64,000 bases of DNA from Cyprinodon diabolis. Lineage: Eukaryota; Chordata; Actinopteri; Cyprinodontiformes; Cyprinodontidae. Under the pieces are notes generated by a model that saw nothing but the letters and a program-made list of their open reading frames with translations, was not told where the DNA came from and searched no databases. The position numbers and the translations under genes are program-made. The stretch lies in assembly GCA_030533445.1 (NCBI GenBank), contig CM060072.1, positions 12,400,875-12,464,874 on the forward strand. The letters are read 5' to 3'. Each line of letters opens with the position of its first letter. Position 1 is the stretch's first letter. Shown piece by piece: positions 12,820 through 23,439 of the stretch.

Positions 12820-13090
12820 AATTGCTTTCAGGTTTGATAAATCACTTTGCGAGTGCTAAATTAATATATTTACATGTTCTCCTCCCACAAGACGCACTTT
12901 TGCGTGTAAACGCCCCATATTGCATATTCATTGCAGAAAAAGTACTAAATGGATAAGAGGCGCTATTTAGCACGTTTTAAAGACCAAATCCTTTTAGCAC
13001 GCTGTTGATAGATCAGTTTGTACATTTTTTAGCGTGCGCAGTGAAATAGCTCACGTTTTTATACACGCAAACCTTTGATAGATCCGGCCC

Positions 13091-15687
13091 TATGTTGCAT
13101 TTTTGCTTAAGCTGTGGGAATGTCTAATTCTGAATAATAAGGAGGTTCTAAATTTTGCTTTTTAGACAGTGTTTCTATGAAGAAAAAATATTTCCTCTTA
13201 CTGCTTGTGCATAATGTTTGCATTTCAACATTATTTTAATCTTTAAATATTGTGAGTCAATCCAAAGAAATAAATCAAAGTTATTCATCCTAAGTAATTC
13301 CACATTACTAAACATCAAACAGGGTTGTACCACAGAAGGATATAACCATCACAGTCTTTTAATTAAAGCTTTTAAACCTAAAACTGGCATTTCAAGTAGG
13401 ACAGATTAATGTTCTCTACTGGAGGCAGTTGATTTAGGAAGATCACAGCTAATTCATAGACAAACTTGCACAGTGCCACCCACATTGTCCCTTCACTCAG
13501 TACCAATTCTTTGTCATGAGTGATGAAAAATTAAAGATCTCCACTTTGTGCTTGTTATAGAGTATGCTTTTGCTTTTGCATGAAAAGTCCTGATTATTCA
13601 GTGTCAAAACAACAATTTAAGGACCCAAGAAAGAAGAACATATCTTGTTTTCCTTTATAACCTACAATTGTGAAATTTTGCATTAAAGAATAAGCTAAAA
13701 AATCAATTGGTACTCTAAAAGTTTAATTTGGAAAAACATTATAACAAGAAGAGAGCTAAATATGGGTTATTACCAAAAGTGGATGCTTTCTACTCAATAT
13801 TACTGAATTTCAGTTTAGATTATACCTGACCCATTTTGCTCTTAAATGGATTTGAGGGGGCTGCTTTAACTTTCTCAAAGCTCACTTCAAACATGCAAAG
13901 CTTTATTATTCTTTATCAGAAGGACTACAGCTGCAAAGTGCTTCAAACATGCAATTCTCTGTCTGCAAGAGCTCTTTACAGAGGTGTTCCTGAAACAAAC
14001 CCTAATACTAGCTCTCTTTCTTTTTGGTTTTGGATACATTTTATTGTAAGCTCAGCTTCTAATATGTTTGCAGTTGTACTCATTTATCTTTTGATAAAAC
14101 TTTTAGAAAGAATTGGTTGTTTTCTTCACACTTTTCTTCTCTGAAAAATCACTGTAGTCCTCCCGTGCATCTGAAGCAAAGCTGAGTTTCATCCGAGCTT
14201 AGTAGATAGACAGGAAGTGGCAGCTCAGGTGCATTGCTCCTCCTAACAGAAACTGTACTCTGTTCTTCTTGTAAACCTGCTTATGTAGCTGCCCCTGTAC
14301 ATGTACTTTGCAAATAAGTCCCAATTTCCATCCTTGGTAGGGTTATGGATGATTTTACTAGTTTGACCATTGTTTTATCTTTAAAAATAGTGCATGCATA
14401 CTACGGAATACTTCTTGTAAAAAACTGTTGATATCAAGCCAAATTTTCTTTACTCCCACACAACTGTGTGAGAGCACCGAGGATTTGTCTCCAACAATTC
14501 TAATCAGATGTGTGTTAGGTAAGCCTTTAAAAAAGATACTTGTGACAGATAAAAGGTTCGAATTAATATTTCAAAACTTACCATATAGGATAATTATGCC
14601 CAATTAAGTCTTTCAAAAAACTCTGACTTTTATACAGTGAAAGTTTTGCATATATAATGATTTTCCTTTTTTAATTTAAGGATCAGTTTCTTTTGTGAAA
14701 TCCCTTTTGATAATTGTAACATTGTTCTACAACAATATCCTCATTAGTTCTACTTCGCAGTTGATTCAATTTTCTCTCAGGAGTCTTTTTTGCTGTTTAA
14801 CAAAGGCAGCTTCAGGATGAGTTTCTTTTCTCTAATCCTTTGACACACTTCAGTATCACTATGTAGAAGTTTAGCCTGGAGGTTCAAACACACATACTCG
14901 CACACACAGACAAATTCACACACACTCTGTGATTTTTAACCAAGGGGGTCTTCCATGTAGTCTTTTTCTGTCACATGCACTGCATCCATTGTGTTAGATA
15001 TGTGTGGATATCTGCTGGTTTCTGATAAAATAATGCTCCACATTTATACAAGCAAAAAGTGTTTTTGTATGCTTTTATCTAATTTTAGCTACATAATAAC
15101 TGTATATTAGAATTCTATGGTGCTACAAGTGTTGACACTTAATTTGACAGATTTTACAAACAACCATACCCAAAATTAACAAATTATAAACTATCTAAAG
15201 ATGTAAAGAACTTTGTGAGGCTGCATATCTAGGTACATTTCAATCTGGATCTTGTGGCTATTTTCCAATTTAAGCTTTGAAACTTCAATGTAGATTTTGG
15301 TTGATTTGGATTTTTCTTTAGAAACTAAGAAAAAATATAAAATTATAGCATTATAAAAAAAATGTGTGCCTTCTATTATAAAATACCTAAGTATATTGTC
15401 CTATTAACACAAGTGTGTCAGTATAATTAGTATACTATGGTATAATAGCATATCATTTGTGTATAAGCAAATGAAATTATTCTAAAATGGATAAACAGCT
15501 TTGAAAATGCATTAAAAAAATAATTTTTTTGATCCTTTTACAAAGTGTGCGGCAGAATTTTGCTCCATTTCCAAACAACCAGCAGATTTGAAAATCTGCA
15601 TAAGGGGCATTATAGAAGTCCTGCTAAGGAGTAATAAGGACATGGACTGCTATTTATAAAAGATGCCATGGAATAACAGGCTTTACC
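13091..15687. other. Unassigned AT-rich DNA
   Basis: Nothing recognised. The 102-residue frame at 13836-14144 lacks domain features. A short CA-rich run lies near 14888-14930. Confidence 0.5.
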
Positions 15688-15696
15688 CTAGCATCC

Positions 15697-16218
15697 TAGC
15701 CTCGTGAGACCATCCTGATCTCGTGAGCTTTCAAGATTTCACTTGCTAATCAGTCTGTGGAGACTCTCCGTAGAAGAAAATTTGGAGCCGTTCACCAAAC
15801 GAACGTCCAATCAGCGTTGGCTTTGAGGCGGGTTGAGGTGTGACGCAATGAGTAGCGCGACATTTCAGTCTAAAGAACATGGCGGCTTCAGCCGATGAAA
15901 CTAGCGCTAGCGTGGCTATCGAGCAAGTTTTATCGGAATTACAGAGTATTTCTTCACTGAAAGAAGAGTAAAACACTGCTCTGGAGGCTTTTCTCAGAGG
16001 AAAAGATGTTTTTGCTCTTCTCCCGACTAGTTTCGGCAAGAGTAGCCTGGCTGTTAGTACGTCATATGCATTGTTGATCTGATCTGGTTTATTTGGCCCG
16101 TCTATCACCAACATAGGCCAATCAGCTAACAAGTATTTCTCGCCCCTTCCCAAAATTACTTCAACGGAAGGTTTCCAGATGGATATGCAGAGCAAATCCA
16201 TCTGGTGGAGTCAGGTTA
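15697..16218 (+). mobile_element. Short element with 9-bp flanking repeat and RecQ-like exon
   Basis: The direct repeat CTAGCATCC occurs just outside both edges (15688-15696 and 16219-16227), as expected of an 8-9 bp target-site duplication. The ends are weakly inverted: TAGCCTCG on the left and TAACCTGA on the right when reverse-complemented. The 522-bp body is richer in CpG than its surroundings and contains a start codon with a helicase-like frame. The 8-bp-class duplication suggests hAT or P-type, but no transposase is present to decide. Confidence 0.65.
15879..16082 (+). pseudogene. N-terminal fragment of a RecQ-like DNA helicase
   Basis: From the ATG in 'AACATGGCGGCTTCAG' the frame reads MAASADETSASVAIEQVLSE, then after an in-frame TAA (15969-15971) continues 'ALEAFLRGKDVFALLPTSFG' and 'KSSLAV' to a TGA. 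This matches motif 0/motif I of RecQ-family helicases, where 'GKDVFxxxPTGxGKS' is the Walker A loop binding ATP. Here the loop reads PTSFGKS, with Ser in place of a conserved Gly, and the stop upstream would also kill it. Only about 65 codons, a first exon's worth, are present, and no donor site clearly follows. A second, independent fragment of the same kind lies at 42433-42525. Confidence 0.7.
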
Positions 16219-16227
16219 CTAGCATCC

Positions 16228-16500
16228 ATCTCTCCATTCATTTTCTGTCATGCTTATCCTTAATGGGGTTACGAGGGGTGCTGGTGCCTATCTCCAGCTG
16301 TCAATGAGCGAGAGGTACACCTTGGACAGATCGGCAGGGCACCACAAAGACAACAGAGGTAACCATTCATGCGCACACTCACACCTAAGGAGAATTTAGA
16401 TTAGCCAATTAACCTAACATTTATGTTATTGGCCTGTGGGAGGAAGCAAGGCAAGGCAGTCTTGCTACCCATCGCGCCACTGAGCACCCCCTTGTCCTTG
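16228..16500 (+). repeat. Dispersed fish repeat (LINE-tail-like)
   Basis: The words 'GAGGTACACC', 'CAATTAACCTAACAT' and 'GGCCTGTGGGAGGAA' in this order are a familiar fish interspersed repeat, often attached to RTE-like LINE tails. No coding frame is left. A short relative lies at 31826-31882 (inverted). Confidence 0.5.
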
Positions 16501-16849
16501 CAAGCTGCCTTTAAAAAAAAGGCAGCTTGTCTTGTTTTCAAATTTAGGGTCACAGTCAGTTTTGACTTAATAAATTTGCAATAGCTGGTTTTACAAAAAG
16601 ATTACGATAGAGGGAGAAAGTAAAGGTACTACCAAAACCCTCAGTCCTGTTCCGTTGTCACTGAAGCCTAAAAATGCAAGGACATCCAAGTTTGAATAAA
16701 ATATAATATTGTAAGACAGAATAAATTAAGGAAGTAAAATAAGTAAAATACACCCACACTGTAAAATTTATCTTTTCCCATATGAACAGTATAAAATACG
16801 ATATAGGAATCAGATAAGTTCTCGGTATATGCATTTACAATTTATAACG

Positions 16850-17085
16850 CTGCTCAGTACCCTTAAATGACCCTTTAACCTCATCAAGGCAGTCAAGTAG
16901 TTGTTGAGCTAAGGACTTATCCTTTCTACTGAGAGGAAAGTAAATCTGTGTGTAATCTGCATATAATTTGGACGTGTATACCATCCCTGCTAAAAGTAGC
17001 ACTGAGGTTAATCAGTTAAAGTAAAAATAAAACAGAAATCTACGTTAAGCCTTGAGGAACTCCATTGTAGGGGGGATAAAGTATG
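16850..17085 (-). pseudogene. L2-clade LINE reverse transcriptase fragment (a)
   Basis: On the minus strand the motif NGVPQGL (around 17050-17064) is followed about 90 bases on by 'KLYADYTQIYFPLSRK' (YADY at 16952-16963). These are RT motifs B and C of L2/CR1-like LINEs, normally YADD; the second metal-binding Asp is changed to Tyr here. A following 'QQLLDCLDEVK'-like stretch fits the family too. Frames shift between the motifs, so it is dead. Confidence 0.75.
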
Positions 17086-18290
17086 TTGGCCATGAAAAAT
17101 GGGACATGCAAAGTTCTATGCTGACAAATGTGGCTCTAGACTCTAAAAGCACAAAAATGAAACAGTGCTTCCCTTTAAGAGAATAGATAAATGATTTCTG
17201 CTTTTATTCTGTGATCCTTGTATATAAACTTGTGTTTAAATTGTTTAATTATCAGATTGGATAACAAAGTTCTAGGTCTTTGGATAGGTTAAGATTTTAT
17301 CTCCATATCTCCATGGGAATAAGAAATTTACTGCACATCAAAATTATGAAGGGGGGAACTCAACAGTATGCAGCTGCTTCGTCCCTTTAATTCTTTACCT
17401 TTAATCATCCTTCATGTACATTATACTTTACCTTAAGTCTACTGGCATTCTGATTTGCCTAAGCTGTGTGAATGTCACATTCTGAATTGCTGGGTTTTTC
17501 TACTAGTTTCTTCAGGGTGCCTGTTGCCCCATTATAATGTAGGCAATTTGGTTGATATATAAAAGACTAAATTGGGGTTTTATCTGATTACTAACGTATC
17601 TATCTTCTATCATTTCTGATTCTGCTTTATTGTTCTTTACTTCTTCCTAGCTCTGTGATGAAATCAGAATATAGATTTATGCAAGTGTTGCACAACACTA
17701 TGCTTGCTCTAGAATGGGAATACTATTCAAAAGAAAAAGCAAAAAGGGTTTTGCTGTCCTTACATCACCTTCACTCAGACTTGCTATTCATATAAATGTT
17801 AATAAGTAGGAGTTAGGGGAGAAAATTCCTTTTTTAAAAGTCCTATCAAGACATAAATTAATGATCAATAACTGATTGTATGCTTTAAACATGAGGGGCT
17901 CTAAAGGGACCATGAGGCAATGTGCAGTAACAGCTGTAGAGTCTGCTGGCATAAAGACTCTCTCATTTGAACCAACTGCCACACTGGATTAATTTTAATT
18001 TGGCCTACTTTGTGAGAAAGATTTGTTATAAACTGTGTTAAATACATTTCAGGTGAGATCATTTGATTTTTTTTAAGAACTCTGCACAGTGTTTTCGATG
18101 TTATTGCAGTTTAAACTCTAAAAACAAGATGGTGTTGGGTTTCTTTTTTTTATTTACCAAAAGGTATTAGTATTGTAGTTATACTAGCATGTAAAGGGAT
18201 TAGCAAATACACTATATTATGTTTTATTCACCTTTAAGTTATTCCCCTTTAAGTTTATTTATGAGCCTGGTGACACCTCTGAGAACTTGT
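17086..18290. other. Unassigned AT-rich DNA
   Basis: Nothing recognised on either strand. Confidence 0.5.
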
Positions 18291-19043
18291 TATTCAATTA
18301 ATTTCAATTCAATTCAGTTTATTTATATAGCGCCAATTCACAACACACGTCATCTCATGGCACTTTACAGTTCACCAGATCATAAAGTCAAATTGGTTCA
18401 AAGTTTTCTAACTAAGGAAAACCAGTTGATTGCATCCACTTATTGACTCAAAGGCCAGCCCTCACACTAAGCATGCTTGTAGCAACAGTGGAGAGAAAAA
18501 AACTCCCTTTAAACAGGAAGAAACCTCCAGGCTCAGTGTGAGCGGCCATCTGCCAAGGCCGACTGGGGTTCAAGGAGACAGAAGCAGAGATGCAAGAGAC
18601 AGAGTAAAACCCGACCCCATCCAGGAAACACATAGCCAGGCAGACGAGCTCCAAGCCAGCTCCCATGTCAGAGGATGAAGAGAGCAAATCCAGCCAGTCA
18701 CAGTCAGAAAAACAGGACTACACTGGAAAACAGGCCGACCTCCAGCATCTATAAATAACGGTGTCGATGGCAGCAGCACAGCTGATATTTCTCACCAGGA
18801 TGGAGTCACAGCCAAACAGGAACAGACGAGGTGAAGCTACTATGAGAAAAAGCAGAGAGAGCATAACGTCAGAGATTGAGCTAACAGGTTCTGCAGCGTG
18901 AGAGAATAGAGACAGAATGAAGCTGATTGAAAAAATAGTCCCTATGTCCTCCAGCAGTCTAAGCCTATAGCAGCATAACTATAGAGATAGCTCAGGATAA
19001 CCTGAGCCACCCTGAGAAAGTTTTAAGCCTTCCCCTAAAAGTA

Positions 19044-19048
19044 GACAG
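19044..19048. repeat. Target-site duplication GACAG (left)
   Basis: GACAG precedes the left LTR and is repeated exactly after the right LTR at 20247-20251. A 5-bp duplication is the hallmark of LTR-element integration. Confidence 0.85.
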
Positions 19049-19338
19049 TGTCATGATGCGATGGTTTTACTAGCCCAAATGCAGACTCACAGACACAGAG
19101 GGAGGATTAAAATTCCAGTATTTTATTGGAACCGGTTGACAGACTTACAGGATGCAGGTTCAGACAGGCATGGTGGCACAGGTAAGACAACGATCCAGCC
19201 TAGAGGGTAGTTCAGACTCAGCTTATATAGGGAGCTTCCTTAATCAGCAGATAGAAACCAGCTGATCCAAGCTGAGCCCAAACTCCCCAGGCATGGATCC
19301 ACGGCGCCCTCTGGTGGGCAAAGCCCCGGATCCTGACA
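19049..19338 (-). repeat. 3' LTR (left copy)
   Basis: 290 bp; nearly identical to the right copy except for a 5-base difference near its start and the absence of the 40-bp insert found in the right copy. High similarity of the two LTRs means a fairly recent insertion. Confidence 0.85.
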
Positions 19339-19629
19339 GTACCCCCCCCCTCAAGGGCGGATTCCAGACGCCCCACAGAAAAAAAAAAAAAAAAAAAAAA
19401 CTCGCCCATGGAGGGCGAAGGGCGAACCAGGGATGCCAGGAAGAGTCTCAGGTGGCCGGCCATGAAACCGGCAGCAGAGCAGAGTCTCAGAAGCTGCAGG
19501 GGCCTTGGAGGAGGGCGTCACCTCCGCTTCAGCAGGAAGCACCGGGAGAAACACTGTCTCCGCTTCAGCAAGTGGCCCCGAGAAGGACGCCGTCTCCGCT
19601 CCCGCTGCTCTGCAACAGGTCCGCCCACT

Positions 19630-19870
19630 ATGGCTCCACATCCAGAGCAGAGGAAGCCGCCGACTGCGGCTCCGCATCCGGAACAGAGGAAGCCACCGAC
19701 TGTGGCTCCACCTCAGGAACAGAGGGAACCACCGATTATGGCTCCACCATCCGGAGTCTCTGGAAGACGCAGAGCAGGCTCAGGGGTCTCCAGACGGCAC
19801 AGAGCGGGCTCAGGGGTCTCCAGACGGCACAGAGCGGGCTCAGGGGTCTCCAGACGGCACAGAGCGGGCT
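19630..19870. repeat. In-frame minisatellites, 36-bp and 30-bp periods
   Basis: At about 19630-19745 a 36-bp unit repeats three times and a bit; at 19751-19870 a 30-bp unit repeats four times, the last three without change. Both periods are multiples of three, so all frames stay open: on the plus strand one frame reads APHPEQRKPPT-type 12-residue units then RRHRAGSGVS-type 10-residue units; on the minus strand a frame reads ALCRLETPEP repeats. No known domain is recognised in either. Confidence 0.85.
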
Positions 19871-19924
19871 CTCCAAGAGCGCGTAGAAGGAGTCTGCTGG
19901 GCAAGTCTGTTGGCTGGATCGTTC

Positions 19925-20246
19925 TGTCATGGTTTTACTAGCCCAAATGCAGACTCACAGACACAGAGGGAGGATTAAAAGTCCAGTATTTTATTGGAAC
20001 CGGTTGACAGACTTACAGGATGCAGGTTCAGACAGGCATGGTGGCACAGGTAAGACAACGATCCAGCCTAGAGGGAACCTGGATGACTGAGAACCTTCAT
20101 CAGCAGCCTAGAGGGAAGTTCAGACTCAGCTTATATAGGGAGCTTCCTTAATCAGCAGATAGAAACCAGCTGATCCAAGCTGAGCCCAAACTCCCCAGGC
20201 ATGGATCCACGGCGCCCTCTGGTGGGCAAAGCCCCGGATCCTGACA
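19925..20246 (-). repeat. 5' LTR (right copy)
   Basis: 322 bp. It differs from the left copy mainly by a 40-base addition at 20077-20116, which consists of 27 foreign bases plus a second copy of CAGCCTAGAGGGA. Confidence 0.85.
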
Positions 20247-21030
20247 GACAGGGTGTCTGCCTCACGGACTAAAACTGGTAGTTGGTTCCACAGGAGAGGA
20301 GCCTGATAACTAAAACATGTGCCTCCCATTCTACTTTTAGAAATTTTAGGAACCACTAGTAAACCTGCAGATTGAGAGCGAAGTGCTCTGTTAGGAACAT
20401 AAGGAACAATCAGTTCTCTGATATAAGATGGAGCTTGGCCATTTAAGGCTTTATATGTTGGAAGGAGGATATTACATTATATTCTGGATTTACCAGGAAG
20501 CGAATGAAGAGAAGCCAGGATAGGAGAGATATGATCCCTCTTTTTAATTTTCATCAGAACTCTGGTTGCAGCTTTTTGGACCAGATGAAGGATTTTAACT
20601 ATAATTTCTGGACTTCCTGATAATAAAGGATTACAATAGTCCAACCTTGAAGTAACAAATGCCTGACTAGTTTCTCAGCATCAACCCTGGATAGGACATT
20701 TCTAATTTTTTGCAGATGAAAGAATGAGATTCTAGAAACCTCTTTGATATGGGATTTTAATGACAGGTTCTGATCAAAAATAACACCAAGATTTTTTACT
20801 TTATTGTTTGAAATCAGTTTGACAGAAGTTTATTCCAGGTCCATCTGCCAGTGTTGTTAAGGATTCCAGCTCCATAGAAACAACAGAGATGACTTTCTTC
20901 ACCAGTTTTTCTCTTTGTACCATCTCATTTTGTAATAGCCATCTCAGTACACAATAGCACTCAATGATAAGGAACTGGTAGAACATGAGTAAAGGCCTGC
21001 TGCAGTTCATAATGACCTTAACCTCTACAG

Positions 21031-21685
21031 GAAATGCCCAATTCCAGTATTTTTTATGTATTTTGTTTTGACATTAGATGTATTATTTGATCAGTGGCTG
21101 AGATAATTTTAGTCCTATCACCACCGACAGTCCATCACTCAAATACAGAGCTCACTATACTGGCAGAAGATAAATTTATGCACGTCACCATTAGTATCAA
21201 CTCTGAAAACATTGCTCAATGGGAACCGACAAATATGGGATATCAATGATATCTGCTTTGTCCCTAAACAGGTCTTTCACTTTCTTTTAATCTGAAAAAG
21301 ACAGACTCTAATAACAGGAAGCAGAATGTTAATATGACTAGCTTGTCACTCGTATGTATTAGGTGGTGTTTTGATCATTGTGTAAAAACAGGGTTGCAGC
21401 ACAAAACCAAACTCTAAACAACACGGTCAACGTGATAGGTCAATAAAACAACAACTAAAACATGCTGGATTTTCTCAAAGTTTCATATTTGATCTCTCAG
21501 CCTCCAGTGATGATGTGTAGGCCAGTCTCACACATTTACTTATTAGTGACATGAAATGAAAAACTAATATGTCAAACTAACAGCAATAAATTGCTGTTAG
21601 TTTGTACATCTCGTATTTGTGCGTTGGCATGTTTTTTCAGAGTAGTTAAACTTTTTATTGAACTAAATGTTTCAGTTTGTTTACC
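21031..21685. other. Unassigned DNA with a 15-bp hairpin
   Basis: No family recognised. An inverted repeat CAAACTAACAGCAAT with a two-base loop lies at 21573-21604. Confidence 0.5.
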
Positions 21686-21830
21686 ATCTGTTTTGGGAAG
21701 TTACTTTAAAAAAAAATAGTTATAGCTACTAGTTACTAATACAAAAAAGTTCCTGAGTTAGTCTGTCAGTAACTGAGCTATGAAATAAACTTACTTAAGT
21801 AGCTATGAAGTTACTTTTTATGATCTAAAT
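21686..21830 (+). mobile_element. Relic end of the small hAT-type element family
   Basis: A 'TTTTGGGAAGTTACTTTAAA' start, then 'TAGTTATAGCTACTAGTTACT' and 'GTAACTGAGC', follow the same order as the end of the elements at 50528-51824 and 63240-64000. It is strongly decayed and the other end is not visible. Confidence 0.45.
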
Positions 21831-23407
21831 TGATGAAAAATATGTATAACCTTCATATTATCTGAACTTTGTATAGAACTGAAACTTTAAAATAACATAT
21901 AGGATTTCTGATATCAATTAATTTATTAAAAAGGACTTAATATCTTAAAACATTGCATACTACTCTGCACCATTTTGTTTTTTTGATGGAACAAACAAGT
22001 AATATAATTATGTAGATGCGATTATGTGTTTTTATTTATATTTAAAGATCAATCAAGCAAATTAGGTGTAATAAAACTTTTTATTTTTATACTTTGACGA
22101 CCTTTAAATAACTAAAATATATACATGAAGCTGCAAAACTGTGTTTTTAAAGCAATTTAGTAAAATATATATTTTGCAACAGAATAAAACAGGGGACTAT
22201 TTACAGAAAAAAAAAATAAAACTAGGTCTGTAAAATCACAGTATTTCTATAAAAAAAAACTATGCAAGTGAATTCAGTATGAAAATGAGATCAAAACAGA
22301 CCCCTCAAGTTCTACAAATTTCTGCTATAAAGACAGTGTTCTGCTGAGTTTTATGTTGTGCTGAGGAGGCTGTACTTACAAAATGTATGTAACAAAGAGA
22401 TAAACAGCTGAATCGGAGCGGTTCTTAATGTTTTATTAAGGATTAAAAATAAAGTAATCTGTTGATGGTTACAAAGTGTTTTTCCTCTTACTTGTCAGCT
22501 TTTAAAGTTTTAGACAGGACCAAAATATTTTCTATTCTCGGTTGTCTCATATTTGACTAGCTAAAACTCAGCAATTGAAAAGAAATACCTAATTTATTAA
22601 AGCCTTTCTTAAACGAAGGGCTTTAGATTCAATCTAAAGGCACTAGATTACGATGTTTTCATCTTGTTACATGCTACATCTTCGTCTTAGCAGGATATAA
22701 AATAGTATTGATCAATACCATTCACACAGTAAATACTTTGTAGAGGAGGGATCAGCAGGTGTCCTCTTCTTAAGACATCTCCCCTTTTCTAATTGTAGAC
22801 ATTCTTTTTAAGGTGAACATGCTCTGGTGTTGAAACTCTATTTATGAATAAAAACCTCTTGGGAGTGGCCTTAAAATTGATTTCTCAAGAAAAGGAATCT
22901 TATTTTATTTGCAAGCTATTGCTCTGACAAAGTAGAAATGCTGGTTCAATTTGGAATATTGTTCAGTTTTTTCTTTTCTTATTCTCTTTTTATAATTTCA
23001 TTTCTCCCTCCATCAAAACCTGATGCAGGTTTTCAGGGCTGAAGTTGTCAATTTTAGTGCTTTGGGGCAGTAAAATGTGCTGGTGTGCTGCAAGGTGTGA
23101 GCAGGTGATTACCCAATACATCATAAACCCCATCATTGAGTTGACCCATTAAGCAGGCTGTTATTAGGTTTGCTTGGTTTTGTTTTTGCAGGGGGCACAC
23201 AATTTATATTTGATCCATCATTTTTATGTGCTGTGGAAGACTTGGGAATGGTACAGTGGCTTTAAAACTATCTTGATTTAATCATAGCTGGCTCCAAAAC
23301 ATTTTCATTAAATACCTTCTTTGGCTAAATTGATGAATATCTTTAGATCTAAATATCTCTTTTTAAAGTAGTTTCATCATCATGGGATGTTTTTCTGAAA
23401 AAAACAA

Positions 23408-23439
<32 letters not shown>

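Larger units (their letters stand above)
11847..13090 (-). mobile_element. Internally deleted Harbinger transposon
   Basis: The ends form imperfect inverted repeats, GGGCCAGATTTATTAA at 11847 and, reverse-complemented, GGGCCGGATCTATCAA ending at 13090, followed on both sides by CG-containing TTTGCG-type subterminal repeats. Between them lies part of a HARBI1-like transposase on the minus strand. The usual 3-bp target duplication is not evident (CTT against TAT), so one edge may have mutated. A long (TA)n tract (about 12112-12166) has grown inside. Confidence 0.75.
19049..20246 (-). mobile_element. Non-autonomous LTR retrotransposon
   Basis: Two long direct repeats, 19049-19338 and 19925-20246, both start TGTCATG and end CTGACA (TG...CA rule) and are flanked by GACAG on both sides. 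The minus strand is the sense strand: reverse-complemented, each repeat has a TATATAAG box and downstream an AATAAA signal, and a G-rich polypurine-like tract lies directly before the 19338 edge. The 586-bp interior has no gag or pol, only GC-rich minisatellite DNA and a run of 20 or more A's at 19379-19400. It therefore depends on another element's proteins, in the manner of TRIM-type elements. No clear primer-binding site is seen. Confidence 0.85.
18291..20835 (-). mobile_element. L2-clade LINE, 3' half (b), split by an LTR element
   Basis: Read on the minus strand, 20830 down to 20250 encodes the C-terminal third of an L2 RT protein: 'VKNLGVIFDQNLSLKSHIKE', 'SRLDYCNPLLSG', 'LVQKAATRVL', 'HISPILASLHSLPG', 'APSYIRELIVPYVPNRALRS' and 'SYQAPLLWNQLPVLVREADT', with stops and small shifts. 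The 3' UTR follows (19048-18300) and ends in the TATAAATAAACTGAATTGAA tail. A complete LTR element (19049-20246) sits in the middle, duplicating GACAG. Upstream parts (endonuclease and early RT) are lost. The last 200 bases to 21030 are not clearly L2. Confidence 0.85.

Noticed and set aside
13836..14144. 102-codon frame as a gene
   Set aside because: No domain, AT-rich codon use like the surrounding non-coding DNA, no neighbouring exon signals.
15746..16201. 151-codon minus-strand frame over the RecQ-carrying element
   Set aside because: The plus strand shows helicase motifs from a good start codon; the minus frame has none.
19293..19978. Plus-strand frames of 157-197 codons in the LTR element interior as a host gene
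   Set aside because: The DNA is bounded by LTRs with a target duplication, and all frames are open only because of repeats divisible by three; the element's signals point to the minus strand.
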